A stretch of DNA of 64,000 nucleotides from Mycobacterium sp. 852013-50091_SCH5140682 (GTDB taxonomy: Bacteria > Actinomycetota > Actinomycetes > Mycobacteriales > Mycobacteriaceae), in assembly GCF_001665685.1 (NCBI RefSeq), contig NZ_LZTB01000011.1:229393-293392 (forward strand), given 5' to 3'. A program made the position numbers and the translations under genes. Of this stretch, positions 49,107 through 57,969 are shown piece after piece. The notes beneath the pieces were generated by a model that saw nothing but the letters and a program-made list of their open reading frames with translations, was not told the origin of the DNA and did no database searches. Numbering within the stretch: the stretch's first letter is position 1; every line of letters begins with the position of its first letter.

Positions 49107-50582
49107 GTGGCTTCAATTCCCGATATCGAAAAGTGGGATCCGAACATCCTGCAGCAGGTGCTCGACACTTCCAAGAACGCCGGAAATACTCTGCAACGCT
49201 TAGGGGATGGTCTGGATGGCACCAAGAAGGCACTCGAGGACTGGCAGGGACCGGCCGCCGACGCGTGGCAGGAGGAACACGGCAAAGTTCGTTCTAAGGT
49301 CGACGAACAGATCGGACAGGCCGGCACCGTCGGTTCTATCGCGTCAACGGCGATTGCCGACGTTACGTATGTCGTCAACCAGCTGAAGGCAATTCGGGCA
49401 TTACCGGAACAGAACGGCATGAAGATCATGCCTGACGGTTCAGTTGTTGACCCGCAGTCCGGCAGCACTGATCCGCAAATCGCATTGACACGTCTGACTA
49501 TTCAACAGACTGCAGAAGAGCAGCTAAAGGCGCTTGTCACCCAGGCGAATGCTACCGAAGTTGAGGTCGCGAACGCGCTGCGGGCTGCGGTAGGAGATTC
49601 CGCCAAGATTCAGCCAGTTCCTTCTGGTGCGCCGAGCGCGCCGACTGCTGAACAGATCGAACAGAAAAAGACTCAGACGGAGGCGTTTCGGAGCGTATTC
49701 GGCAGGCCACCAACCTCTGCCGCAGATTGGAAAACCGCCGAGGCACTCGACCCCCACAGTTACGCCCCCAAAACCCACGGCAAACCACCGAATATCGTTG
49801 TCGGCAGGATAAAACCTGTACCCGGCCAAGGCGTAGTGCAAGCCAACTTGTTCATTCCGGGCGAGGACGCGATGGCACCGTCGGTTGATCCGGCTCGACC
49901 AATCTTCCCTCACGGGCAATTCAACGCCGGAGACAACCGAGGTTTCAACCCGAACACTCCATCTGAAGCCAACCGCGTACAAATCACCGTCGACTACGAA
50001 AACGGCCTAGTGACGGTTCGCCAGAACCCCTCGGTGAACCTCACTACCGGAGAGGTCAAACCCGGTGCGCCTGACGTCTCAGTGACGCAAAAGTCTGACG
50101 GTGGGGTTTTGATCAAGTACAACGCCGCGGATCCATTCTCACCAGGCGGTCAAGACCTCGCCAAAGCCCTCAACTACAGCGTAAATGGTGAAATTGCCGT
50201 CCAGCCAAGTGTTTCCGGCCCTGCCGTCGGGGGAAATATCACCACATTCCCAGCCCTTGAGGTGACCCATACTACGCCAACTGGGCAGGTCACATCCGTA
50301 CTTCAGTCTCCCCCGACGTTCGTGACCAACGAATTCGGTCCAATGGTTGGGCTCCTGCCGCCGACCAAAGCAATCGGAGATGTCGGACTGCTAGGCGACT
50401 TCAATAGTTATTTCCCCGCTCCTCACGGCGGACTAACGGTCCCCTTCGGTCCGAACCACCTGCCCGGCGCCGCGCCGATCACGCCACCACTATCGATTGT
50501 GCCGCCAACGCTCACGGCCCTCGGCCCGGTCAGCGCCATCCCCGACATACCGGTGCGCACTCCGGTTCACATCCCCAGATGA
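49107..50582 (+). CDS. Large WXG-domain type VII substrate with C-terminal beta-rich domain
   Basis: A 491-residue protein. Residues 5-110 are a helical WXG100-like domain with Trp46-Gln-Gly48 in LEDWQGPAADAW. A Pro-rich linker about 190-205 follows. A probable effector domain covers 215-410: AADWKTAEALDPHSYAPKTH, PPNIVVGRIKPVPGQGVV, RVQITVDYENGLVTVRQNPS and GGVLIKYNAADPFSPGGQDL. The last 60 residues are Pro-rich. From memory, mycobacteria have a family with this carboxy-terminal block behind ESX-type amino termini, of unknown function. The start is GTG 49107 with a weak Shine-Dalgarno, relying on coupling to the EspC-like gene. By eye the codon choice is less GC-extreme than in flanking core genes, suggesting transfer. 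Confidence 0.7.
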   Translation: MASIPDIEKWDPNILQQVLDTSKNAGNTLQRLGDGLDGTKKALEDWQGPAADAWQEEHGKVRSKVDEQIGQAGTVGSIASTAIADVTYVVNQLKAIRALPEQNGMKIMPDGSVVDPQSGSTDPQIALTRLTIQQTAEEQLKALVTQANATEVEVANALRAAVGDSAKIQPVPSGAPSAPTAEQIEQKKTQTEAFRSVFGRPPTSAADWKTAEALDPHSYAPKTHGKPPNIVVGRIKPVPGQGVVQANLFIPGEDAMAPSVDPARPIFPHGQFNAGDNRGFNPNTPSEANRVQITVDYENGLVTVRQNPSVNLTTGEVKPGAPDVSVTQKSDGGVLIKYNAADPFSPGGQDLAKALNYSVNGEIAVQPSVSGPAVGGNITTFPALEVTHTTPTGQVTSVLQSPPTFVTNEFGPMVGLLPPTKAIGDVGLLGDFNSYFPAPHGGLTVPFGPNHLPGAAPITPPLSIVPPTLTALGPVSAIPDIPVRTPVHIPR

Positions 50583-50808
50583 CGAAACAATCTGCGGTGT
50601 CTATCGATGGGTACGGGCGACCACGACGGGCTCAGCTGTTTGCGGCGTGTATGAGCAGTTGCCGTTGCCATGCGACTCGCCGTCACGGCGGGCCGTACGT
50701 TCCACGAAGAACGCGCAATGTTGACATCGGGTCTGTCGCCACCGCCCTTGGGTTCTTCATGTTTGCCGCTACCGAGGAGGTGCTACCGGTAGCTGTGCCC
50801 GCGGCCGG

Positions 50809-51477
50809 TCAGACCGCACGGACCTTCGCGCTAATGGCATCCGCGATCGATTGTGCCTGCGATATTTCGCTGCCGGTGTGGCACACCTCAACCGCGAAGA
50901 CAAGATTGGCTGTTGTACGCGCATCTACGGCACACAGGTCGGGCTCCCCCGTGGCTGAGGGGGTGCGATAGGTCCACGCCTGTTCTGACAACGTGGCGCT
51001 ACCGAACTCAATAGTGCCCTGCCCAGCGTTTGACGCACGACATTCGTTGGTCGCCTTGATAACCCCATCGAACACTCGATTGGCCTCCGCTCTGCTCGGA
51101 TATAGCGCAATTGTCTGGAACGTCCGGGCACCGAGAACTCGTGAATATCCGACGTACCTGTAAGCGAGGTATTTGTCGCCAAAAACCGAAGCATCGTGCT
51201 TGCCGGCGATCATGACTGCACAAGGGAGACCTGGATGGACCAGGCCTCGATTGTCGGGTGCTCCTTCAATCACTGGAATCGTGCTGACGTCCAGCCCGGT
51301 GAGCCGATGCACGGCGTCACCGTCGAGAAACAGCGATGCCATGTCGGTAGGAGCCACCACAGCCTCACGAACCGAAGACGGCACCGGGGTCGTCCTCGTT
51401 GGCGACGAACCCTGACTGGCGCACCCGGAACTCGCAGCTACGACGACCGCGCAGGTGAACCTGAACCAGAGCCTCAT
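50809..51477 (-). CDS. PknH-type sensor-domain lipoprotein
   Basis: A 222-residue exported protein. A short signal (FTCAVVVAASSGC) may end in a lipobox, though the -3 residue is not ideal. The body resembles the extracellular sensor domain of PknH (PF14032). AVHRLTGLDVSTIPVIEG, ALYPSRAEANRVFDGVIK and four cysteines (GLPC, TNEC, PDLC, VEVC) fit its two disulfides. It is convergent with the type VII substrate gene; such lipoproteins may bind ligands at the cell surface. A paralogue is at 62131-62805. The 226-bp gap before it holds nothing I can support. Confidence 0.75.
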   Translation of the reverse strand: MRLWFRFTCAVVVAASSGCASQGSSPTRTTPVPSSVREAVVAPTDMASLFLDGDAVHRLTGLDVSTIPVIEGAPDNRGLVHPGLPCAVMIAGKHDASVFGDKYLAYRYVGYSRVLGARTFQTIALYPSRAEANRVFDGVIKATNECRASNAGQGTIEFGSATLSEQAWTYRTPSATGEPDLCAVDARTTANLVFAVEVCHTGSEISQAQSIADAISAKVRAV

Positions 51478-51623
51478 CGCTTGATCCTAGAACTGACGAA
51501 ATACCACGCCAGCACACGCTCTGAGGGACCTCAGACGATAGGGACGGAGCTCACAACGCCCCGTGCGTTGCCCGCCGGGGTGGCCCAAATCGATCCCACC
51601 GCAACCAGGTAGCGTGCGCACCC

Positions 51624-51920
51624 GTGCATGCCAACGGACTCGACCCTGACGACGAATACGACCTCGACGAAGACGAGGCCAAGCTGTCCGAAGAGGACTT
51701 CAACGCCCACACCTTAGAAATCCGCCGGGCTGACGGCACAGCGGTGGTGACGCTGTCGGCGCTGGGTTCGGGACAGCAGTGGGCCGTGTACATGCAACCG
51801 GGTGGCACGGTGCAGAACGCCTACCTGGGTGAACCGGGTAGCCCCAGCCTGTGGGTCGACACGAACGATGCCGACGTCACCCGCGACGACGACGGCACCT
51901 ACGTCATCACCATCGATTAG
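51624..51920 (+). CDS. Small acidic hypothetical protein
   Basis: A 98-residue, very acidic protein with an amino-terminal run DDEYDLDEDEAKLSEEDF. It then has beta-type sequence with VVTLSALGSGQQWAVYMQPG and ends DGTYVITID. No signal or membrane segment is present. The start is GTG 51624. It converges on the reductase gene at 51936. I do not recognise the family. Confidence 0.55.
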   Translation: MHANGLDPDDEYDLDEDEAKLSEEDFNAHTLEIRRADGTAVVTLSALGSGQQWAVYMQPGGTVQNAYLGEPGSPSLWVDTNDADVTRDDDGTYVITID

Positions 51921-51935
51921 CCGGCAGGCATCCCG

Positions 51936-52580
51936 TCATCTGCGCCAGAACAAGTGGTGGGTGACGCCACTGGGGCTCGGCACGATGTCGTGGTGGAACC
52001 GGTCGTCCAACTCGTCCGGTGAGCGCCACAGGCGGGTTCCGGAACCCAACTCGATCGGAGACACCGCCACGTGCAGCGTGTCGACGAGGTCGGCGTCGAG
52101 GAACTGTCGGATGGTGGTGGCACCGCCACCGAGTCGGACATCCTTGCCCTGCGCTGCCTCACGTGCCTGATCCAGCACGGCAGCCGGGTCGCCATTGACG
52201 AAGTGGAACGTGGTGTCGGAGAGGGTCAACGACGGCCGCGCGTAGTGGGTCATGACCAAAACCGGCGTGTGGAACGGAGGCTCCTCGCCCCACCAGCCCT
52301 GCCAGTCATGGTCCTCCCACGGTCCGCGGTATGGACTGAACTTGTTGCGGCCCATGATTTCTGCGCCGATATTGTTCGCGCAGTCGCGGGTCATGTAGTC
52401 GTCCAGGCCGCGACTGCCGCCCGGATCCGTGCGATTGGGCCAACTGGCCGTGGCACCGGCCCAGGAGAACATGACTGCGGGGTCGGCGTGGCCGAACGGC
52501 CGCTCGCGGCTCTGATTCTCGCCGGCGCCGAAACCGTCGCTCGAGACGTTGAAATTCTGCACTTTGAGCAGTTGGACCAC
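51936..52580 (-). CDS. Dihydrofolate reductase-like / RibD C-terminal domain protein
   Basis: A 214-residue protein of the RibD_C/DHFR-like superfamily. FNVSSDGFGAGENQ is the start, IGAEIMGRNKFSPYRGPW carries the MGRNK pattern of this group, VRLGGGATTIRQFLDADLVD is the nucleotide-binding block, and VDTLHVAVSPIELGSGTRLW is the closing strand. It is probably an NADPH-dependent reductase of unknown substrate, widespread in actinobacteria. The start is GTG 52580, with GGAGTG upstream; an ATG at 52676 adds 32 residues without family similarity. Confidence 0.82.
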   Translation of the reverse strand: MVQLLKVQNFNVSSDGFGAGENQSRERPFGHADPAVMFSWAGATASWPNRTDPGGSRGLDDYMTRDCANNIGAEIMGRNKFSPYRGPWEDHDWQGWWGEEPPFHTPVLVMTHYARPSLTLSDTTFHFVNGDPAAVLDQAREAAQGKDVRLGGGATTIRQFLDADLVDTLHVAVSPIELGSGTRLWRSPDELDDRFHHDIVPSPSGVTHHLFWRR

Positions 52581-52638
52581 GCGTTCACTCCGATCAGTCA
52601 GACATTGATACCACTGTGACCGGCTATGGCCCGAGAAC

Positions 52639-54252
52639 TCATCGAAAGGTGAGCTTGAGATGGGCGACCAGCGCATCGCCGTCGACCTGCCCGCGCGACA
52701 CGTAACCCACGTAGCCGTCCGGCCGGACGACGTATGCCGTCGGGTCCGCCGCCGCGTATGCCCGCGCGAAATCCCCTGTGCTGTCCCAGACCAGCGGCAA
52801 GGTCGTGGTGTGCGCGGCGGCGTCCGGGTGGGCGATGAGGTAGGCGTCGGCGAGTCCGTGGCAGGCCTCTACCGCGTCGGCGACTACCTGCTCGATCGCC
52901 GCGATGACGTCGTTGTCGCACCGCGGCCCGACGTAGCAGAGCAGCGTGTGCCGGGGCCCGGCCAGCAACGTGAACAATCGTTGCGACGGTACGACCGCGT
53001 CGCGAGTCAGGCCGATTGCATCCGGGGCCCGGGTCCCGGGTCGCGGTGCCGACGCGTCGTCGCCGGTGCTGACGATCGGGCTACCCCCGTAGTCGATGAG
53101 CAATTGCGCCTCGCGACGCATGATCTGCTCGGGATCGGCGGAGTCCGCGCCGATGCCGTGGCGGGCGTGGCGGACGGTGCGGCCCACCACCTCCTCCCCC
53201 ACCGGGCGACGTTCGGCGTCATAGCTGTCCAACAACCCCTCGGACGCAACACCTGAGACCGCAAGCGCGAGTTTCCACCCCAGATTGTGCGCATCCTGGA
53301 TGCCGGTGTTCATGCCCTGCGCCCCGGTCGGCGGATGGATATGTGCCGCATCGCCTGCTACGAACACCCGGCCGCGGCCGTAGGCGTCGACGATGCGGTG
53401 GCTGATCCGGAACACCGATGACCATCGCAGATTCCGGGCCGTGGTGGGCTCCGGCGCGAGCCGGTCCAACACCGCCTGGATGTGGGCCAGCTCCGGCGTG
53501 CGCTTCCCCTGAAACCCGTGCTGCACATCACCGTTCGGTGCCACTGCGAGTTCGTCGGGGACGAGCATCGACATCCGATAACGCTTGCGGCCCGGCAACG
53601 GAATGCACACCAGCAGATCGTCGGTGTGACCAGCGGTCTGGCGCATAGCTCTGACGGTGTAACCGGGCGGCACCGACCAGTCCACTTCGACATCGCCGAG
53701 CATGTACTGTTCCTCGAACGCCGCGCCCTCGAACGTCAAACCAAGTTCTTTGCGCACCAACGAATGTGCACCGTCTGCACCGATCAGATACTGCGCCTGC
53801 ACGTTCTGCTCGTTCCCGCAGGCGTCCGTCAGCGTCGCGGTGACACCGTCGGTGTCCTGCTGGAACCCGGCAAGCCGCAGACCGCGCTCGACGGCAACGC
53901 CGCGGGCAACCAGCTCCTCGCCGAGGATGCGTTCGGTGGCGTACTGCGGTAGCCCGATGAACCGGAACGGCACATCGTCGGGCAAGGCCAGGTCCAGCCG
54001 CGCGACCTGCTCGCCGTTCACATAAACAAGTTGCCCACGCAGCTCGACGGCGGCGTCGAGGATCTGCCGCAGCACACCCATCCGCTCGAACAGCTCCAGC
54101 GTACGGGGCTGGATTCCAACGGCTTTCGCATACTGCGGCGATTCCGGCAGCGGGTCGACGATGCGACATTCGACACCGTTGCGCGCGAGTTCGATCGCAG
54201 CGCTCAGGCCGATCGGCCCTGCTCCGGCGATCAGCACATCCGTGTCGCTCAC
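52639..54252 (-). CDS. FAD-dependent aromatic monooxygenase
   Basis: A 537-residue class A flavin monooxygenase of the PheA/TfdB/MhpA group. The dinucleotide motif is VLIAGAGPIGLSAAIELAR, the DG motif is in LIGADGAHSLVRKELGL, and the GD motif is FVAGDAAHIHPPTGAQGMN. The last 150 residues form the thioredoxin-like carboxy-terminal domain of phenol-hydroxylase types. It inserts one oxygen atom into an aromatic or polyketide-like substrate using NAD(P)H. GTG 54252 is the likely start. No ring-cleavage gene is adjacent, so the substrate cannot be inferred. Confidence 0.85.
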   Translation of the reverse strand: MSDTDVLIAGAGPIGLSAAIELARNGVECRIVDPLPESPQYAKAVGIQPRTLELFERMGVLRQILDAAVELRGQLVYVNGEQVARLDLALPDDVPFRFIGLPQYATERILGEELVARGVAVERGLRLAGFQQDTDGVTATLTDACGNEQNVQAQYLIGADGAHSLVRKELGLTFEGAAFEEQYMLGDVEVDWSVPPGYTVRAMRQTAGHTDDLLVCIPLPGRKRYRMSMLVPDELAVAPNGDVQHGFQGKRTPELAHIQAVLDRLAPEPTTARNLRWSSVFRISHRIVDAYGRGRVFVAGDAAHIHPPTGAQGMNTGIQDAHNLGWKLALAVSGVASEGLLDSYDAERRPVGEEVVGRTVRHARHGIGADSADPEQIMRREAQLLIDYGGSPIVSTGDDASAPRPGTRAPDAIGLTRDAVVPSQRLFTLLAGPRHTLLCYVGPRCDNDVIAAIEQVVADAVEACHGLADAYLIAHPDAAAHTTTLPLVWDSTGDFARAYAAADPTAYVVRPDGYVGYVSRGQVDGDALVAHLKLTFR

Positions 54253-54309
54253 GCCGCGATTATGCGGCCCCTGTGGGCCCGGCATCGTGCGATTACCGGA
54301 TTTCAGCCC

Positions 54310-55434
54310 TCACGACAGCGCGCGCTGCGGCTGACCGCTGTACTCGCTCAGCGGACGGATCAGGGCGTTGGAGCCCGCTTGCTCGATGATGTGAGCGGTC
54401 CACCCGGTGATGCGGCTCATCACGAAGATCGGTGTGAAACTGGGTATGTCGAAGCCCATCAGGTGATACGCCGGACCGGTCGGAAAGTCCAGATTGGGCT
54501 GAATCCCGGTGGCGGCACGCATCGTCTGTTCCAGCCGTTCGTAGATGTCGAGCCACCGCTGCCCGTCGTGAACCGCTGCCACCTGCTGCAGCGCCGCCTT
54601 CATGGTCGGCACCCGGGAGTCGCCGTTGCGGTACACCCGATGGCCGAAGCCCATCACCTTCTCTTTTCGGGTGAGCTTGTCGTGCAACCATTCCGCGGCG
54701 CGATCGGCCGAGCCGATCTCCATCATGTCGTGCATGACCGCCTCGTTGGCCCCGCCGTGCAGGGAGCCCTTGAGCGCCCCGATCGCCGCGGTCACCGCGC
54801 TGTAGATGTCGGACTGCGTCGAGGTGACGACGCGGGCCGCGAAAGTCGATGCGTTGAAACTGTGCTCGGCGTAGAGGACCATCGACTGCGCGAAGGCCTT
54901 GACGACCACCGGGTCCGGCACCTCCCCGAAGCACATGTTCAGGAAGTTCTCGGAGTAACCGAGGTGCGAATCCGGACCGATCGGCTCAAGACCGCGCCGC
55001 CTGCGCATGTCCGCCGCCACGATAGTCGGCAGCACCGCGAACATCCGCAGCGACTTGGCGTAGTTGGCATCGACACTGCTGTCGTCCTCGTCGGGGTCCT
55101 CGGCGCCGAGATAGCTGATGGCGGTGCGCACCACGTCCATCGGGTGGCAATTGTCCGGGAGCTTCTCCAACAGCGATAGCAGCGACCTGTTCAATCGCCG
55201 AGATGCCCGCTCCCGCTGCTGAAACAGCGCCAACTCCTGATCGGTGGGCAGCTCACCGTGCCACAGCAGATAGGCCACCTCTTCGAAGCTGCAGTGCGCG
55301 GCCAGATCCTGCACGGGATACCCGCGGTAGGTCAGGGTGTTGGTCTCGGGCACCACCTTGGAGATGGCGGTGGTGTCGACCACCACGCCCGCCAGTCCCT
55401 TGTAGATCTTGGGTTTGCTCTCAGTGACAGTCAC
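54310..55434 (-). CDS. prpC: 2-methylcitrate synthase
   Basis: A 374-residue citrate synthase-family enzyme. Active-site residues are in GSLHGGANEAV (His), VMGFGHRVYRNGDSR (His) and PNLDFPTGPAYHLMG (Asp). It condenses propionyl-CoA with oxaloacetate to 2-methylcitrate. The context (prpD-prpB-prpC in one run with four-base overlaps) marks it as PrpC rather than GltA. The start is GTG 55434 overlapping the prpB stop. Closest in memory: Rv1131. Confidence 0.93.
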   Translation of the reverse strand: MTVTESKPKIYKGLAGVVVDTTAISKVVPETNTLTYRGYPVQDLAAHCSFEEVAYLLWHGELPTDQELALFQQRERASRRLNRSLLSLLEKLPDNCHPMDVVRTAISYLGAEDPDEDDSSVDANYAKSLRMFAVLPTIVAADMRRRRGLEPIGPDSHLGYSENFLNMCFGEVPDPVVVKAFAQSMVLYAEHSFNASTFAARVVTSTQSDIYSAVTAAIGALKGSLHGGANEAVMHDMMEIGSADRAAEWLHDKLTRKEKVMGFGHRVYRNGDSRVPTMKAALQQVAAVHDGQRWLDIYERLEQTMRAATGIQPNLDFPTGPAYHLMGFDIPSFTPIFVMSRITGWTAHIIEQAGSNALIRPLSEYSGQPQRALS

Positions 55435-56348
55435 CGCGTTATCCCTTGCAGCGAGAAGTTGTAGACGTCGGAGTCGAACTGGTTGTATTCGGCGTAGCGC
55501 AGCAGTTCGTAGAGCCTGCTGCGGTGTTGCATCTGGTCCAGAAGACCGGATTGCGTACCTGCGGAATCGATTTCGCGAAGGCCGGCCTCGACGGCGTACA
55601 TCGCCAGCCGCAACGTGGTGACCGGGTAGATCACCACGTTGTAGCCGATGTCGGCCAACTGGCGTGCGGTCAGCAGATCGGATTTGCCGAACTCGGTCAT
55701 GTTGGCCAGCAGCGGTGTGTCGACCGCGGCGCGGAACTGCTCGAATTCGGCAGGCGTACCTAGTGCTTCGGTGAAGATCAGGTCGGCACCGGCATCGGCA
55801 TAGGCCTTGGCGCGGTCGATGGCCGCGGAAATCCCCTCGATTCCCGCGGCATCGGTGCGCGCACAGATCACGAAGTTCGGGTCACGCCGCGCCGCGACCG
55901 CGGCCCGCAACCGCTTGACCATCTCCGCGGTCTCGACGACGGCCTTGCCGTCGAGGTGACCGCACCGCTTCGGATTGACCTGGTCCTCCAGGTGCAGTCC
56001 GGCGAGGCCACTGTCTTCGAGTTGTGTGACGGTGCGCGCGGCACTCATAGGTTCACCGAATCCGGTGTCCGCGTCGATCAGCGTCGGCAGATCTGTCGCC
56101 GAAGCGATCTGCGCCCCACGCGTGGCGACCTCCGTCAACGTGGTCAGGCCGATGTCGGGCAGCCCCAGATCGGCCGAGAGCACCGCGCCCGAGACGTACA
56201 CGCCCTCGAAGCCGATCTCGGCGACCAGCTTGGCGACCAGCGGCGAAAAGGCGCCTGGAAAGCGTTGCAGTTTCCCGGATTCCAGGCCGACGCGAAAGCG
56301 CGCCCGTTTCTCGGCTGCCGAACTCGCCGATGCCAGCAGGCCGCTCAT
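55431..56348 (-). CDS. prpB: 2-methylisocitrate lyase
   Basis: A 305-residue isocitrate lyase/PEP mutase-superfamily enzyme. [12 protein letters not shown] is the metal-binding region and [11 protein letters not shown] contains the KRCGH catalytic motif. It cleaves 2-methylisocitrate to pyruvate and succinate. M. tuberculosis lacks a dedicated prpB and uses isocitrate lyase instead, so this dedicated lyase is a difference from that species. ATG 56348 overlaps the prpD stop (ATGA). Confidence 0.93.
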   Translation of the reverse strand: MSGLLASASSAAEKRARFRVGLESGKLQRFPGAFSPLVAKLVAEIGFEGVYVSGAVLSADLGLPDIGLTTLTEVATRGAQIASATDLPTLIDADTGFGEPMSAARTVTQLEDSGLAGLHLEDQVNPKRCGHLDGKAVVETAEMVKRLRAAVAARRDPNFVICARTDAAGIEGISAAIDRAKAYADAGADLIFTEALGTPAEFEQFRAAVDTPLLANMTEFGKSDLLTARQLADIGYNVVIYPVTTLRLAMYAVEAGLREIDSAGTQSGLLDQMQHRSRLYELLRYAEYNQFDSDVYNFSLQGITR

Positions 56349-57850
56349 TGGAAAATCCCCGAGGGCACTGTCGGAGCTTTCTCCAGCACCCGCGCATCGA
56401 CGCGCATGTTCAGTGCGCTCAACCCGCCCGGCTTGATGTCGGCGATGCTGTCGACGGCCGACAGGAACCGTTGCTGTTCTTCAGGTTCCACCACACCGTC
56501 GGCGAGCTCGGCGAACTTGGCCACGTACTGCTCGCGTTCGAAGGGCCGCGCCCCCAGCGGATGCGCGTCGGCGACGGCGAGTTCGTCGACGATCGTCTCG
56601 CCGTTCTTCAGCGTCACCACGGCCCGCGCACCGAACGCCTTCTCGGCGGGATCGGTGGAGTGGTAGCGGCGGGTCCACTCCGGATCCTCGACAGTGCTGA
56701 TCTTGCGCCACAATTCGATGGTGTCGGGGCGGTGTGCCCGCTCGGGGGCGTAGGACCGCTCGTGATGCCAGGTCCCGTCCTGCAGCGCGACAGCGAAGAT
56801 GTACATCACCGAGTGGTCCAGCGTCTCACGGGAGGCGTCGGGATCGAACTTCTGCGGATCGCCCGATCCGGTGCCGATCACCACGTGGGTGTGGTGACTG
56901 GTGTGCAGCGTGATGCTCGCGACCTGGTCGAGATCTCCGATGCGCTCGCGCATCCGGCGGGCCAGGTCGATCGGCGCCTGGCTCTGGTACTCCGCAGAAT
57001 GCTCCTTGGTGTACGTGTCCAGGATGGCGCGCTTGGGTTCTCCCGGAGCCGACAGCGGCACCCGGTAGGTGTGCTCCGGGCCTGACAGCAGCCACGCGAT
57101 CACGCCGTCCTCGCCCTCCCAGATCGGGGCAGGCGAACCCTCACCACGCATCGCCCGGTCGACCGCTTCGATGGCGACCTTGCCTGCCCACGCCGGCGCG
57201 TAGGCCTTCCAGCTGGAGATCAGGCCCTTGCGGGATTGGCGCGTGGCGGTGGTCAGGTGCAGGGCCTGGCCGACAGCGGCATAGATGGTCTCCGGGTCCA
57301 GCCGCAGCATGGTGCCGAGGCCTGCGGCAACCGACGGCCCGAGATGGGCGACGTGGTCGATCTTGTGCTCGTGCAGGCAGATTCCCTTCACCAAGTCGAC
57401 CTGCACCTCGTAGGCCGTCGCGATACCGCGAATCAGGTCCGCTCCGCGCACGCCGAGCTGTTGAGCCACCGCCACGAGCGCGGGGATGTTGTCACCGGGA
57501 TGCGAGTACTCGGCGGCCAGGAAGGTGTCGTGGAAATCCAGCTCGCGCACGGCCACCCCGTTGGCCCACGCCGCCCATTCCGCCGACACCGTGCCGTCGA
57601 CGCCGAACACCGCAGCACCGTGGCGGGTCTTGTGGGCCAGCGCCTGGGCCCGGGCAACCGTGACGGGCCTGCGGATCACCGATGCCGCCGATACCGCGGC
57701 GTTGTCGATGATGCGGTTGATCACCATCGCCTCGGTCTCCGGCGGCACGGCAACCGGGTCGGCGGCAACCTCGGCGATCTTCCAAGCGAGGTGTTCGTTG
57801 CGGGGAAAGTCCTCGGCACTGCGCCGGGTGCGGACGTCGTGAACAAGCAT
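56345..57850 (-). CDS. prpD: 2-methylcitrate dehydratase
   Basis: A 501-residue MmgE/PrpD-family enzyme. It starts [20 protein letters not shown], near the M. tuberculosis Rv1130 start, and contains [27 protein letters not shown]-like [20 protein letters not shown] and [15 protein letters not shown]. It dehydrates 2-methylcitrate in the methylcitrate cycle. I choose ATG 57850; GTG 57859 would add three residues. It is the first gene of the prp operon and is divergent from prpR. Confidence 0.93.
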   Translation of the reverse strand: MLVHDVRTRRSAEDFPRNEHLAWKIAEVAADPVAVPPETEAMVINRIIDNAAVSAASVIRRPVTVARAQALAHKTRHGAAVFGVDGTVSAEWAAWANGVAVRELDFHDTFLAAEYSHPGDNIPALVAVAQQLGVRGADLIRGIATAYEVQVDLVKGICLHEHKIDHVAHLGPSVAAGLGTMLRLDPETIYAAVGQALHLTTATRQSRKGLISSWKAYAPAWAGKVAIEAVDRAMRGEGSPAPIWEGEDGVIAWLLSGPEHTYRVPLSAPGEPKRAILDTYTKEHSAEYQSQAPIDLARRMRERIGDLDQVASITLHTSHHTHVVIGTGSGDPQKFDPDASRETLDHSVMYIFAVALQDGTWHHERSYAPERAHRPDTIELWRKISTVEDPEWTRRYHSTDPAEKAFGARAVVTLKNGETIVDELAVADAHPLGARPFEREQYVAKFAELADGVVEPEEQQRFLSAVDSIADIKPGGLSALNMRVDARVLEKAPTVPSGIFQ

Positions 57851-57902
57851 GATCCGCACGGTACGCAGGACCTAGAACTGGAGAAAGTACCTGTAAATGC
57901 GT

Positions 57903-57935
57903 AATTTTGCGTCCTTCCCAGACGAAGTTTGCGAA
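57903..57935. promoter_or_regulatory. Candidate PrpR binding sites in the prpD-prpR gap
   Basis: AATTTTGCG (57903-57911) and AAGTTTGCGAA (57925-57935) share the core TTTGCG, 22 bases apart, in the 119-bp divergent region. RamB/PrpR-type regulators are known to use TTTGC-containing sites. Binding would control both prpDBC and prpR. Confidence 0.45.
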
Positions 57936-57969
57936 TGTTGTGTAAGGCTCGCGCGGTAGCCTGAGGGCG

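Noticed and set aside
50579..50971. A plus-strand small ORF right after the type VII substrate
   Set aside because: Half of it is antisense to the sensor lipoprotein, and it has no signal, motif or Shine-Dalgarno sequence.
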